Below, piece by piece: positions 7,963-17,114 of a stretch of DNA of 64,000 nt. Under the pieces are notes generated by a model. That model saw only the letters and a list, made by a program, of their open reading frames with translations. It searched no databases and was not told where the DNA came from. Within the stretch, counting starts at the first letter, position 1. The number at the start of each line of letters is the position of its first letter. The position numbers and the translations under genes are program-made. The stretch is from JABDMH01 sp964428345 (GTDB taxonomy: Bacteria > Bacteroidota > Bacteroidia > Chitinophagales > Saprospiraceae), in the NCBI GenBank assembly GCA_964428345.1, contig CAYRYD010000002.1, positions 1 to 64,000 of the forward strand, read 5' to 3'.

Positions 7963-9363
7963 ATGACCCGATTTTTTGCCATACTATGCCTTTGTCTTTT
8001 TCAGTATCTCCCGATTCACGGACAACCGGATGAAAAATCAAGGGTATTTGTCCTCACCGACATTTCCAACGAGCCGGATGATGAAGAATCCCTTGTCCGG
8101 TTTTTGGTTTATGCCAATGAATATGATATTGAAGGACTGGTGGCCACCACCTCGACCTGGCTCAGGAACAACCCACGGGAAGATTTAATCCGGCGACAGA
8201 TCTACGCCTTTGGATTGGTTCGTAACAATCTGGAACGCCATCAGGCTGGATTTCCAACCAAAGAAGCATTGTTACAAACAGTAGCTACCGGTCAGCCCGG
8301 ATATGGTATGGAGGCGGTCGGGGATGACAAATCGACTCCCGGATCAAAGATGCTGGAAAAAGCGATCGACCGGTCGGATGATCGTCCGCTCTGGGTTTCC
8401 GTCTGGGGTGGGGCCAATACGCTGGCTCAGACCTTGTGGGATGTCCGGAAAAATCGCTCCACGGAAGAGCTCAGGCAATTTGTCCGAAAAATAAAAGTGT
8501 ATGCCATTTCTGACCAGGATGATGCCGGACCATGGATCCGGAAAGAGTTTCCGGAATTGTTTTATATCGTGTCTCCAAGCACTCCTGACTGGAAAGAATA
8601 TTACCGGGCCACCTGGACAGGGATCAGCGGAGACCGGCATTATAAAAACGGACCTTATTTTGCCTTTGAACTGGTCGACAACCCCTGGCTTTCGGAGCAC
8701 ATAATGAATCATGGCCTCTTGGGGAATCTCTATCCCCCGCTGGCCTATATCATGGAAGGTGATACGCCCTCTTTTCTGGGGCTGATCAACCATGGTTTAG
8801 GCTGGGAGCAGAGTCCGGCCTACGGTGGATGGGGAGGTCGGTATGACTTGTTTCCGGTTTACGGGGAAACCAGGCCTATCTGGACCAACACTCAGGATAG
8901 TCGCGATTGCATCACACTACCTGACCAATCGATTCATTGTAGTGAACAGGCTACTATCTGGAGGTGGAGGAAACATTTTCAGCACGATTTTGCTGCCCGT
9001 ATGGACTGGTGTATTCAGCCGGAATACAGGCATGCCAATCACAATCCACTGGCCATCCTCAACCAGGATGCAACCAAAAAGATACTGAAAATACAAACTA
9101 CAAAAAATAGCCAGGTCCCGCTTTCGGCTGCTGGCTCGCACGATCCGGATAGCGACCAGATCAGCATCACCTGGTTTATTTATCCGGAAGCCGGAACAGA
9201 GGGAGTAGCAGGACAACTTGATCAAACCACCGGCAAAGAGGTCCGGCTCAACATTGCCCCGGACAGCCGGGAGGGCGAGATGCACGTGATCCTCCAGGTA
9301 GAAGATCATGGTTCGCCATCGCTGGTGGCCTATCGGCGGGCAATCATACAAATCAAAGATTAA
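7963..9363 (+). CDS. Secreted DUF1593/Sde182 nucleoside hydrolase-like protein
   Basis: This 466-residue exported protein has a signal peptide (about 1-21, ending HGQ). The mature N-terminus RVFVLTDISNEPDDEESLVR is the metal-binding, aspartate-rich start of the nucleoside-hydrolase-like DUF1593 (Sde182) domain, which runs to about 330. WVSVWGGANTLAQTLWDV matches the family core. The C-terminal part (about 365-466, SAAGSHDPDSDQISITWF) is an Ig/cadherin-like domain seen in the same family. It is predicted to cleave an N-glycosidic or related bond outside the inner membrane. It is followed after 6 bp by a kinase gene, so the two are almost certainly co-transcribed. Confidence 0.87.
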   Translation: MTRFFAILCLCLFQYLPIHGQPDEKSRVFVLTDISNEPDDEESLVRFLVYANEYDIEGLVATTSTWLRNNPREDLIRRQIYAFGLVRNNLERHQAGFPTKEALLQTVATGQPGYGMEAVGDDKSTPGSKMLEKAIDRSDDRPLWVSVWGGANTLAQTLWDVRKNRSTEELRQFVRKIKVYAISDQDDAGPWIRKEFPELFYIVSPSTPDWKEYYRATWTGISGDRHYKNGPYFAFELVDNPWLSEHIMNHGLLGNLYPPLAYIMEGDTPSFLGLINHGLGWEQSPAYGGWGGRYDLFPVYGETRPIWTNTQDSRDCITLPDQSIHCSEQATIWRWRKHFQHDFAARMDWCIQPEYRHANHNPLAILNQDATKKILKIQTTKNSQVPLSAAGSHDPDSDQISITWFIYPEAGTEGVAGQLDQTTGKEVRLNIAPDSREGEMHVILQVEDHGSPSLVAYRRAIIQIKD

Positions 9364-9369
9364 TTCAGC

Positions 9370-10416
9370 ATGTCGTTAAGGGATCGTTTCCACTCCCTTC
9401 ATCCGGAAGCCTACTTTCTGGATGGGAGCAATTTACCAGAACTGGAATCCTATTTACTAAAAAACGGTCGCCTTTTACCCGGGGAAGGAATTCGATCCGT
9501 GGAGAAACCGGGTGAAGGTAACATGAATTGTGTATTACGGGTCATAACCAGTCATCGCCGTTTTATCGTGAAACAAGCCAGGCCCTGGGTGGAGAAATAT
9601 CCTCAAATTCCGGCACCGGTTGAACGGTCGGCAGTGGAAGCCTTATTTCTGGTAAATAATCAAAAAAACGAAGATCTCCGGGATTTCAGCCCCAGGATAT
9701 GGTGGTCCGATCCTGATAATTTTATCCTCGCCCTGGAAGATTTAGGAATAGCCACAGATTATACATTTCTTTACCAAAAAGAACATAAAATCACCGGTCA
9801 GGAGCTCGAGACCGCCATTGGCTACCTGCATATCCTTCATCATCTGCCACTTTCTTCATTTCCTGAAAATATGGAAATGCGAAGATTGAATCACGAACAT
9901 ATTTTCCATTTCCCTTTTCAATTTAATACCGGATTCAATCTTGATACCATACAAAGCGGATTGGAAGAGGTGGCACTTCCTTATAAGAAAGATGCTGCGT
10001 TAAAGGATAAAATCAGTCGTTTAGGTGAAATCTATCTTTCCCCTGGCCGCTGTTTAATTCATGGTGATTTTTATCCGGGAAGCTGGCTTAAAACCTCCCA
10101 GGGAATTAAGATCATTGATCCGGAATTTGCCTTTCCCGGACACCCTGAATTTGACCTGGCTGTAATGATGGCCCATATGATGCTGGCGGATCAGGGAAAG
10201 CAAACTCTGATAAAAATTTGGAACTCCTATAATCCTCCGGCCAATTTTGACCACCGTTTATTGTCTGCCTTCACCGGCGTGGAAATTATGCGCCGGATTA
10301 TAGGTATTGCCCAATTACCTATGAACATGATGGTGGAGGCTAAAGCCGGGCTCCTGAAAATAGCAGCAGAATGGATCAGGAAAGGGAATCTGACAGAGCA
10401 ACTAACGGGAGACTGA
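9370..10416 (+). CDS. APH-fold phosphotransferase resembling S-methyl-5-thioribose kinase (MtnK)
   Basis: This 348-residue cytosolic kinase has aminoglycoside-phosphotransferase/choline-kinase fold signatures. Several are of MtnK type: GEGNMNCVLRV (48-58), IVKQARPWV with the ATP lysine (66-74), the catalytic loop IHGDFYPGSW (230-239, Asp233) and the metal site IDPEFAFPG (249-257, Asp250). MtnK phosphorylates methylthioribose in methionine salvage. Identity is suggestive, not proven, and no mtnA-D genes are nearby. The 6-bp spacing after the DUF1593 gene suggests the kinase uses a pentose-like product of that enzyme. Confidence 0.75.
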   Translation: MSLRDRFHSLHPEAYFLDGSNLPELESYLLKNGRLLPGEGIRSVEKPGEGNMNCVLRVITSHRRFIVKQARPWVEKYPQIPAPVERSAVEALFLVNNQKNEDLRDFSPRIWWSDPDNFILALEDLGIATDYTFLYQKEHKITGQELETAIGYLHILHHLPLSSFPENMEMRRLNHEHIFHFPFQFNTGFNLDTIQSGLEEVALPYKKDAALKDKISRLGEIYLSPGRCLIHGDFYPGSWLKTSQGIKIIDPEFAFPGHPEFDLAVMMAHMMLADQGKQTLIKIWNSYNPPANFDHRLLSAFTGVEIMRRIIGIAQLPMNMMVEAKAGLLKIAAEWIRKGNLTEQLTGD

Positions 10417-10479
10417 ATGTTTCGGGGTAATTTATTTTTGACGATTTAATTTTAATTTCATTGGATCTACCGTGATTGA

Positions 10480-12423
10480 TTAATTAACCGCAAAGGCTAA
10501 AATCCTGCAGGCGTATCCTTTACTGGCTGCATTTTTTTTATCCGAAATCCTTAAGACCAGGTTATGTTTGCCGTTGATCAGTTCATCTTCCAGAATATAT
10601 AGCCAGGGCAGATGCAACCCACCGCTCCAGGGCGTAAACTGATCGATCACCCTGTAATAGCTGCCGTCAATACTGTATTCCAGTTTGCCGGTATCGGGAC
10701 CTGCAGCAACAAGCACACCAATGGCTCTCCCCTTAAACGCCAGTGAAAAAACAGACCCCGGCTCAACGGCTTCGAGCACCGGCACCTCCACAAATCCTTT
10801 TCTGGTTGCCACATTATCGTCAGGATCCCAATTTTTTACGATCGACCAATTCCGTCGTTTTTTTGATTTTTTTATGGAAATAAAATGTCCGTTAAAATAA
10901 CTGAAAGCATCAATCGGTCTTTCTGCGATTATATTGACCGGATGCTGTTCAGTCGCAGTTTTATTTAAAAGGGAATCCAGGGTTGAGATGATCGATTCTG
11001 CATAAATCTGTTGGCCAAACGGCGAGGGATGCAAATCTTTAAAATCATTTTTCCAGGAAAATTCACCGTTCAGAATCCGGTCGTTTACTTCCTTAGCCAG
11101 ATTGACAGAGGTAATTCTATAGTGTTCTGCTACTTTTTCGTGTTGTATAATGACTTCCGGTGTTTTACCCTGATTATAAGCAGCCAGTTTATCCGGATCT
11201 GCAAAATGCAACATGATGATGTCCATTTGAGGATTGTCCCGCAGGGCATGCCTTACAATCCCTTCCATGCCTCTGATCTGCGCCTTGGCAGTGCGGCCGT
11301 TGGTGGCATCATTGACGGCTGCCTCAACGAAAAGTAAATCGATCTTTCCTTTGGACAATACATCCTGCTCTAACCGGTAAGCTCCCGATACCGACCCCAT
11401 CGAAGGGATTCCCGCATTGATAAAGGTAAATTCAGTCCGCGGAAATCTTCGCTGCAGATACAACATGACGGAATCACGCCATCCACCATTGTAGGTAATA
11501 GAGCCCCCAAGAAAAGCAACCTGTGCTTTTTTCCGGTCACCTTTTAGAAAAAAAGGGTTTGCCAGACCCCTGCGGTAAGTGACGGACCGCGGAGCCTTGG
11601 ATTGAATTTCCTCCGTCAATAATCCGGGAACCGTATGACTTAAGATAAAACGCACTATGGGAGCGGGATTCTTTAAACTGTGGGGATGATGACCGACCCC
11701 TTCCTTTTCAATTAACTGGAAAAGTGCTTTCTTCTCCCCGAATATTTTTTCAATCCGATAAGTATTCTCTTCGATGGGCACCACTTCATCTGCTTTGCCA
11801 CAAACATGCAACACCGGAATTCGGGCATCCGCTACCCGGGCAGCCGTATAAATGGGCACCCCCTTGAACGACTCAGCGCTTACTTCATCCAATCCATAAG
11901 CAGCCAGACATTTCTCCCAATCAGCCGGTGAACCTTCCGAACGGCCTTTACCCCCAGGCCAGCTCCGGATATCGCAGACCGGTGCGTCGGCATAGATGCA
12001 GGCCACCTTGTCGGGGTTTTCTGCCGCCCAGTTATAAACGATCAGACCTCCCCGGCTAAAGCCCTCCAAAACACAACGCCTATTCAGTTGATAATGATCG
12101 ATAAGATACCGGTAAAATCCATTCCAGATTCGGACAGCCTCGGGAGATCCGTACAGATCCACCACATCGATGTAGACCAGATGAAACCCGAGATCCAGGA
12201 GAGCCAGATCTGTCTGAGGTTCGTGGCCCCAAAACCGGGCCCGCCATATCCAGGGTTTACTTTCATGCACGCTTGCGGGAAACACAATTTTGGCTGACCG
12301 GCCTTCATGAGTGAAATCCAGCATTCGATACCCATGCCAGGTTGATTCATTCTGAGTCAAAATGGAATCTATCTGAAAAAAGGTGATAAGAAATAGCAAT
12401 AATATCCCGTATCTCGAAGGCAT
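10480..12423 (-). CDS. Secreted alpha/beta hydrolase - SGNH/GDSL hydrolase fusion
   Basis: This 647-residue exported protein starts with a signal peptide (about 1-24). Residues 30-265 form an alpha/beta hydrolase: nucleophile Ser123 in GFSRGG, acid near Asp212 (GKADEVVP), and catalytic His among GVGHHPHS (243-249). Residues about 300-485 form an SGNH hydrolase: GGSIT with Ser308 (block I), NAGIPSMGS (block II), Asn371 in EAAVND (block III), and Asp463/His465 in DLHPSPFG (block V). The last 150 residues look like a beta-rich SGNH accessory domain. It probably de-esterifies polysaccharide or xenobiotic esters with two active sites. It is the last of a leftward run of exported proteins. Confidence 0.87.
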   Translation of the reverse strand: MPSRYGILLLFLITFFQIDSILTQNESTWHGYRMLDFTHEGRSAKIVFPASVHESKPWIWRARFWGHEPQTDLALLDLGFHLVYIDVVDLYGSPEAVRIWNGFYRYLIDHYQLNRRCVLEGFSRGGLIVYNWAAENPDKVACIYADAPVCDIRSWPGGKGRSEGSPADWEKCLAAYGLDEVSAESFKGVPIYTAARVADARIPVLHVCGKADEVVPIEENTYRIEKIFGEKKALFQLIEKEGVGHHPHSLKNPAPIVRFILSHTVPGLLTEEIQSKAPRSVTYRRGLANPFFLKGDRKKAQVAFLGGSITYNGGWRDSVMLYLQRRFPRTEFTFINAGIPSMGSVSGAYRLEQDVLSKGKIDLLFVEAAVNDATNGRTAKAQIRGMEGIVRHALRDNPQMDIIMLHFADPDKLAAYNQGKTPEVIIQHEKVAEHYRITSVNLAKEVNDRILNGEFSWKNDFKDLHPSPFGQQIYAESIISTLDSLLNKTATEQHPVNIIAERPIDAFSYFNGHFISIKKSKKRRNWSIVKNWDPDDNVATRKGFVEVPVLEAVEPGSVFSLAFKGRAIGVLVAAGPDTGKLEYSIDGSYYRVIDQFTPWSGGLHLPWLYILEDELINGKHNLVLRISDKKNAASKGYACRILAFAVN

Positions 12424-12577
12424 AACAGGTTCATTAAATCACCGGCCAAGTTAGTAAATCGGGTAATGCCAGGAAATGAGGCGGTCAGACAAACTCGGAC
12501 TTTCCGGGGAGATCAACCATCTGCCCAACAAATGTCAACGTACCTATTTTTCAATTTTAACAAGCTGACCTGGTTCG

Positions 12578-13738
12578 TTAATGGGTTCGTTCCACTTTAT
12601 GGGTTTGATACAATCTCAAATCACTAAAGATATCTGTCCATTTGACCTCATCATAAAAATAGTCGGGCAACAACTGTTGCAAAAGTCCAAAGGTGCCCAC
12701 CATGGAAAGCAGTAAATGGGTATCCGGTTCCGAGGCAAGATAGTCCCGATATTGATCCAACGCTACCCGGGCGTGCCGTATCGCTGCCTTTTTAATGTCG
12801 GCAGTACGATACCCCGGAGCCAGTTTTTGCATATAAGCCAGTCCATAAAGGGCGTCCAGATCAAGATACCGGGGAAAGAGCAACCAGGTGCCATCTTCCT
12901 TTTGTAATTCGATAATCCGGTCAATCACTTTTTCCGGATACGGAAATCTTCGGTCGTGATGTTGATAAATCGGCCAGATATGGGCGCCTCCACCCAGCGG
13001 TTGGTTACTGTCGGCATGCGGTACTCCTATCTTCCACCAACCGGTCTCCGGATCAAGGTGTCTGTCAAGCCATTGGAAAGTCGCATCCAACCAGGCTGGA
13101 GTACATTGCTTACTGAGGCTGTAACAGTGGATACCACCCCAAAAATAGTGAGAAGCAGCCCATTGGTTCTCCCAATCAATATTCTCTAGCCAGGGACCAA
13201 TTTCATCTAATTCGTCAAAATCACCATAAAATCGAACCGGATAAAGCTGCGAACCACCCAAGGGCCCCAAGGCTCCGATTGCCATCCCGTTGCGATGGTG
13301 ATCTGCATGCCGGCCGCCCTGGTAAGTACCATCTTCATTGGCGTACGAATTAATATAGTCAATCCATGCTCTTCTTTGCTTCCTGCTGAGTGATCTCTGC
13401 AGATCCTCACCCATGATCGTACGCATGATGGCCACATCGGTAGTCGAATAGAAACCCGGTTCATCCCCGGGCGTATAACGGTAGGCCCCATAGGGCATAT
13501 CCGGCTTCTGCAGCCGCGACAGATAGTTCAAGACCAAATCCCTGACCACAGCCAGATTAGTCACCGGTAGCGACATGCTATCCTGTGACAAAGATGCTTT
13601 ACCGGGCCAACAGATCGGAGCATCCGGGACCGTCTGATGGTATAAGGGCCCGGCTGGAATCACTGCTTCGCAAGCACTCCAGGGAAGAAAAAGAAGGGTA
13701 AGTAAAAATCCCAGCCTTAATTCCCCCTTACACTCCAT
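12578..13738 (-). CDS. Putative lipoprotein with alpha/alpha-barrel (terpenoid-cyclase-like) architecture
   Basis: This 386-residue protein is of unknown function. I chose the ATG at 13738 because it begins a signal sequence (MECKGELRLGFLLTLLFL) ending at a lipobox-like PWSAC. A longer frame to 13864 would overlap the upstream gene and bury the signal. The body is rich in Trp/Tyr/His with repeated helix-turn units (YINSYANEDGTYQGG, WLDRHLDPETGWWKIG, IIELQKEDGTWLLFPR), the pattern of alpha/alpha toroid enzymes such as prenyltransferase/squalene-cyclase or glycoside-processing folds. It lies between the double esterase and a serine hydrolase, all on the same strand, so a shared envelope role is plausible. 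Confidence 0.65.
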   Translation of the reverse strand: MECKGELRLGFLLTLLFLPWSACEAVIPAGPLYHQTVPDAPICWPGKASLSQDSMSLPVTNLAVVRDLVLNYLSRLQKPDMPYGAYRYTPGDEPGFYSTTDVAIMRTIMGEDLQRSLSRKQRRAWIDYINSYANEDGTYQGGRHADHHRNGMAIGALGPLGGSQLYPVRFYGDFDELDEIGPWLENIDWENQWAASHYFWGGIHCYSLSKQCTPAWLDATFQWLDRHLDPETGWWKIGVPHADSNQPLGGGAHIWPIYQHHDRRFPYPEKVIDRIIELQKEDGTWLLFPRYLDLDALYGLAYMQKLAPGYRTADIKKAAIRHARVALDQYRDYLASEPDTHLLLSMVGTFGLLQQLLPDYFYDEVKWTDIFSDLRLYQTHKVERTH

Positions 13739-13811
13739 GACCAATAACCTAATTTTCTGCAGGATAAGATAAGCATAGTTCCAGAACTTCGGTACTGGGA
13801 TCACTGGAAGA

Positions 13812-14981
13812 TCAGCGAAGCAGTATATCGTACAGCGAATCCAGGACGGTTGCCAACCGGTCATGAATCGGACTTCCGGTCACCGTACCCAGGTTAATGG
13901 CAATAAACATGTACAATTTCTTTTCCGGGAAATAGTACAGTTCACAACCGGCACCGATCCCGCCTCCACTGTGGCCAAATGAGGCATAACCATTGACCTC
14001 CGTATAAGTAAGCCCGAGCCCGTAGCGTGGTTTCCCATCTTTTCCAGGTACCCAGTGTTGCATTTGGGCAAAGGTCTGGGAATTGATCAATTCGCCTTCC
14101 ACCAACCCCCTGAGAAACCGGACTGCTTCCACCGGAGTAGTCACAATACCATCATCACCGACCAGGGTTTCGACATTGTTTCGTTGCATCCGGGAGACAT
14201 TCTCAATCACCCCATCACTGTAACGGTCCCAATAATTGTTGACCAGGGTTGGATAAGTCAGGTAATTCTCATCATGGCGGTAATAAGTCTGATTCAACCT
14301 GAGTGGTTTGAAAACGGTTTCCTCAATGAGCCGCGCGTGATCTCCGGTAATCTCATCGGCCATCAAAGCCAGCAGCACATAATTGGTATTTCGGTAGGAA
14401 TATTGACTTCCCGGTTCGAAATCGAGGGGTTTACCGGCAATGTACCCTATATAGTCTTCCGGTTTAAATTTATGATCAGGGTGTTGCAGCAGATAGCTGA
14501 CATACTTCGGGGCGAAATTGTATTCAGGAATACCTGAAGTATGATTTAACATCATCCGGACGGTAATTTTCCGGCTTTCACTAATAGCTGAGCTGATGCT
14601 AGCCGGCAAATATTCCGCGATCGGCCTGTCCAGGTCAATTTCTCCACGTTCGTATAATTTCAACACAGCCACTGCCAGGTAGGTTTTGGCAACACTCTGC
14701 AGGTATTGAAGATGGCAGGTTTCCATCGAGATGCCTTCTTCAATCTTGGCCAACCCGGCCGATGAAGCCCACCAGCCTTCGCTCTCCGTATAGAGTGCCA
14801 GACTGACACCCGGCACTCCGGCTGCAACCATATCCTGCAATATCGACTCCAATTCCGGACCTTTTGAAAAGTGCTCATTGACCGGGGTGGTATCTTCGCA
14901 TTCCGATATGCTCAGATCCTGAAGATACCGGGAGCATCCGCTGAGTAACAAAATCAGACTCAAGGCGATTTTATGCATCAT
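13812..14981 (-). CDS. Class C beta-lactamase-like serine hydrolase lipoprotein (module copy 1)
   Basis: This 389-residue lipoprotein has the lipobox LLLSGC with Cys16. It carries the penicillin-binding-protein/class C beta-lactamase motifs: S96-V-A-K99 (nucleophile and general base), Y196-R-N198, and H337-S-G-G in FGHSGGGIGAG, the KTG equivalent. NHTSGIPEY near 146 is also typical. Such proteins are peptidases or esterases on D-amino-acid or acyl substrates more often than true beta-lactamases. It lies 69 bp downstream of a small beta-barrel gene; the same pair recurs at 22.3-24.1 kb. Confidence 0.88.
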   Translation of the reverse strand: MMHKIALSLILLLSGCSRYLQDLSISECEDTTPVNEHFSKGPELESILQDMVAAGVPGVSLALYTESEGWWASSAGLAKIEEGISMETCHLQYLQSVAKTYLAVAVLKLYERGEIDLDRPIAEYLPASISSAISESRKITVRMMLNHTSGIPEYNFAPKYVSYLLQHPDHKFKPEDYIGYIAGKPLDFEPGSQYSYRNTNYVLLALMADEITGDHARLIEETVFKPLRLNQTYYRHDENYLTYPTLVNNYWDRYSDGVIENVSRMQRNNVETLVGDDGIVTTPVEAVRFLRGLVEGELINSQTFAQMQHWVPGKDGKPRYGLGLTYTEVNGYASFGHSGGGIGAGCELYYFPEKKLYMFIAINLGTVTGSPIHDRLATVLDSLYDILLR

Positions 14982-15050
14982 ATTTAAGAGAATTTTGATG
15001 ATAGGTTTAGAAAATTCATCAGCAATCGTTCAGTGGCAGATCGTTTCCGT

Positions 15051-15644
15051 TCAGTCCCTGAAGTGCAGACGCGATCCAAACTGAATCAGTGTTTCGGGAA
15101 CCAGGGGTATATCCCTGTTGTATTTGGTGACCAAAAGAAACTGGTAACTAACAAAGGGAGATAAGCGGGTTGGTCCATGGTTTAAGTCGTATCCCAGTGA
15201 AATACCGAGTGGAATGGTCAGCATTCCTTTTCCTTTCTTACCGCTGGCAATCCAATTCCCCTTTTCGTAACGGAATCCTTCCACGGGGCGAGCCGCCAGG
15301 AGATAACCTGCTCCCAACTTCACTTCAGTGTAAAGATTCCCGGTCAGCACAGGTCTCCAGACCGCTTGCGTTGAGAAAATCAGTCCATTCCCCACAGCCC
15401 GGTTGTGATACCAGCCGGCGGATACCTGCTGTACCCAGTTGGCCTTCCCACTGTAACTAAACTCGGTACCCAAACCGATGCCGATATTGGAGAAATTTGA
15501 TTTCACATCGCGAAACGGCATCGACAAGGCATGGAACTGAAGGGTTATGATGACCGGGAAGTTCCGGTAAGCCGGGGATAGATCCTGACTCATCAAAGGT
15601 TGGATCAAACCCACCAGGACGATATTCAATACTAGTCTTGACAT
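15051..15644 (-). CDS. Small outer-membrane beta-barrel protein (module copy 1)
   Basis: This 197-residue protein has a signal peptide (about 1-19, ending LMSQ). The rest is alternating hydrophobic/polar beta strands ending in an aromatic/Phe-rich strand (IQFGSRLHFRD), as expected of an 8- to 10-strand outer-membrane barrel. It is homologous to the 23502-24098 protein: both share a segment of the form YHNR/YFYHR, G-YL/G-YF, F.YEK...G..GK, and PFV.Y.F..VTK/ITP..N. In both places it is followed by a class C serine hydrolase lipoprotein. Function unknown; it may anchor, export or scaffold its partner. Confidence 0.7.
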   Translation of the reverse strand: MSRLVLNIVLVGLIQPLMSQDLSPAYRNFPVIITLQFHALSMPFRDVKSNFSNIGIGLGTEFSYSGKANWVQQVSAGWYHNRAVGNGLIFSTQAVWRPVLTGNLYTEVKLGAGYLLAARPVEGFRYEKGNWIASGKKGKGMLTIPLGISLGYDLNHGPTRLSPFVSYQFLLVTKYNRDIPLVPETLIQFGSRLHFRD

Positions 15645-15750
15645 TCGTTTCGGATTTTTGGGGCAATATTAAGCCTGGAAACAGGTTAAGGGACAGCCTT
15701 TGGGAGCCATTTTCCGGTGAAATGTAGCAATTCTACCTCTGAAATGTCGT

Positions 15751-16623
15751 CTATCGGCTGTCAAACCATTCCCGGAAGGAAGAAGCCTTGAGCCGGCTGA
15801 CAGGTATCACCGAAGGGAAGATATTAGTTTCGCTGATCAGGACTTCCAGTTTTCCGTTATCTCCCCTTCTGAACCCATTCACCAGGTCTTTATGGATGAG
15901 GTATTGCCGGTTTAACCGGAAAAACCGTTCGGAAGGCAGATGCTTTTCCAATTTATCCAATGAATCATTGGTCAAATACCGTTTGCCATCCCGGTGACAG
16001 ACCGATACATAGCCGTCCTCCACCCAGAAGCCCAGAATTTCAGCCGGTTTAAACTTCAGATTACTCCTTCCGTAAGTCACCATGATATCTGCTTCATCCC
16101 TACCATCCATCCGGTTCTTCACCACATGTTCCCATTGCCTGTAGTAAAACATTCCGATGTAGATGCCATTGAGCACAAAAAACCAGATGCTGATGATCAC
16201 GAGATCAAATGTGTAAAAACTCGGGATAGCAGGCCTTCCCCTGGCAATCAGGCTGACCATTTCCGTGAGGAGCGCAATGATGACAAGGCCGGTCACCGTC
16301 GTGGTCAGCACCTGAACGGTAATGCGTTTTAAAGCACCCCGGCTGTAAGGCAATCTACGATCGAGATATAAAATGATGGTGCGAACAGCCATCCAGGCCA
16401 GATAGCCCTGAATCACATCAATCGAAAATGTAAGGACAAATTTCCAGTTAAAGCGGATATTGCTGTAGGTGAGGTAGTAATTGAAGCAATTAATGACCGG
16501 GATTAAAATCAGGAACAACCGGATATCCGGATAATACAGGTCCGATTTCCTGTCCTGCAATAACCACGATTTCCATTGATTGAATGCCACACCCAAAGGT
16601 AAAAACCGGGACTTTATGTTCAT
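15751..16623 (-). CDS. Membrane-bound LytTR DNA-binding regulator
   Basis: This 290-residue protein has four predicted transmembrane helices (about 33-52, 61-84, 102-122, 138-160) followed by a LytTR DNA-binding domain at about 185-285 (FWVEDGYVSVCHRDGKRYL, FFRLNRQYLIHKD). It lacks a receiver domain, so it would be a one-component sensor that reads the membrane and binds DNA. Its ATG overlaps the GNAT stop (TGATG). The next gene downstream, 106 bp away, is the beta-barrel of module copy 1, a possible target by proximity only. Confidence 0.87.
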   Translation of the reverse strand: MNIKSRFLPLGVAFNQWKSWLLQDRKSDLYYPDIRLFLILIPVINCFNYYLTYSNIRFNWKFVLTFSIDVIQGYLAWMAVRTIILYLDRRLPYSRGALKRITVQVLTTTVTGLVIIALLTEMVSLIARGRPAIPSFYTFDLVIISIWFFVLNGIYIGMFYYRQWEHVVKNRMDGRDEADIMVTYGRSNLKFKPAEILGFWVEDGYVSVCHRDGKRYLTNDSLDKLEKHLPSERFFRLNRQYLIHKDLVNGFRRGDNGKLEVLISETNIFPSVIPVSRLKASSFREWFDSR

Positions 16624-17093
16624 CAGATTTGATTAAGATCCCGGGTTAACAGTAACCTCCCTTTCGACCGGAATCCGCGACTCAGATACAGCTTTTTTCC
16701 CGCCTGATTGTGTTCTTCAACCTCAAGGTGGATAGCCTGCAGACCCAGTCGACGGGCTTCGTTGATCACAAAGTCAAGCGCTTTCTTACCCAGGCCGTGA
16801 TACCGGTGGTCTTCAAGGAGAAACAATTCATCGATAAAGCCATCCCGGCCTTTATACTCAAAACTAAATCCAAAGGTCAGTACCACATAGCCCACCTTCA
16901 GATCTCCCAGGGTGACGATCCACAGTCGTCCCAGTCCCGGTTCAAGCAGAAAATTCCGGAGATTTTTCTTGGTCAGATCAACGTCAAAAGGATATCCGTC
17001 AATCTGATAAAAGCGGTCCATCATTGCAAGGACAACCCCTATATCGTTGATCCCGGCCAACCTAAACTGAGGCTCGGGTGTCGCAACAGACAT
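16623..17093 (-). CDS. GNAT family N-acetyltransferase
   Basis: This 156-residue acetyl-CoA-dependent N-acetyltransferase has motif A, HRYHGLGKKAL, binding the CoA pyrophosphate, preceded by the beta4 strand FIDELFLLED and followed by VEEHNQAGKKLYLSRGF (motif B). The substrate is unknown. A TTG at 17108 would add five residues; the ATG at 17093 is preferred. It sits between a VOC gene (21 bp upstream) and the LytTR gene (overlapping), making a three-gene leftward unit. Confidence 0.85.
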   Translation of the reverse strand: MSVATPEPQFRLAGINDIGVVLAMMDRFYQIDGYPFDVDLTKKNLRNFLLEPGLGRLWIVTLGDLKVGYVVLTFGFSFEYKGRDGFIDELFLLEDHRYHGLGKKALDFVINEARRLGLQAIHLEVEEHNQAGKKLYLSRGFRSKGRLLLTRDLNQI

Positions 17094-17114
17094 GTCAATT
17101 GGTTCCAAAACGGG

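Noticed and set aside
7963..10416. Polysaccharide utilisation locus
   Set aside because: There is no SusC/SusD pair or glycoside hydrolase nearby; DUF1593 alone is not enough.
13812..14981. True class C beta-lactamase (antibiotic resistance)
   Set aside because: The SxxK/YxN/HxG set is shared with many peptidases and esterases; the lipid anchor and barrel partner argue for another role.
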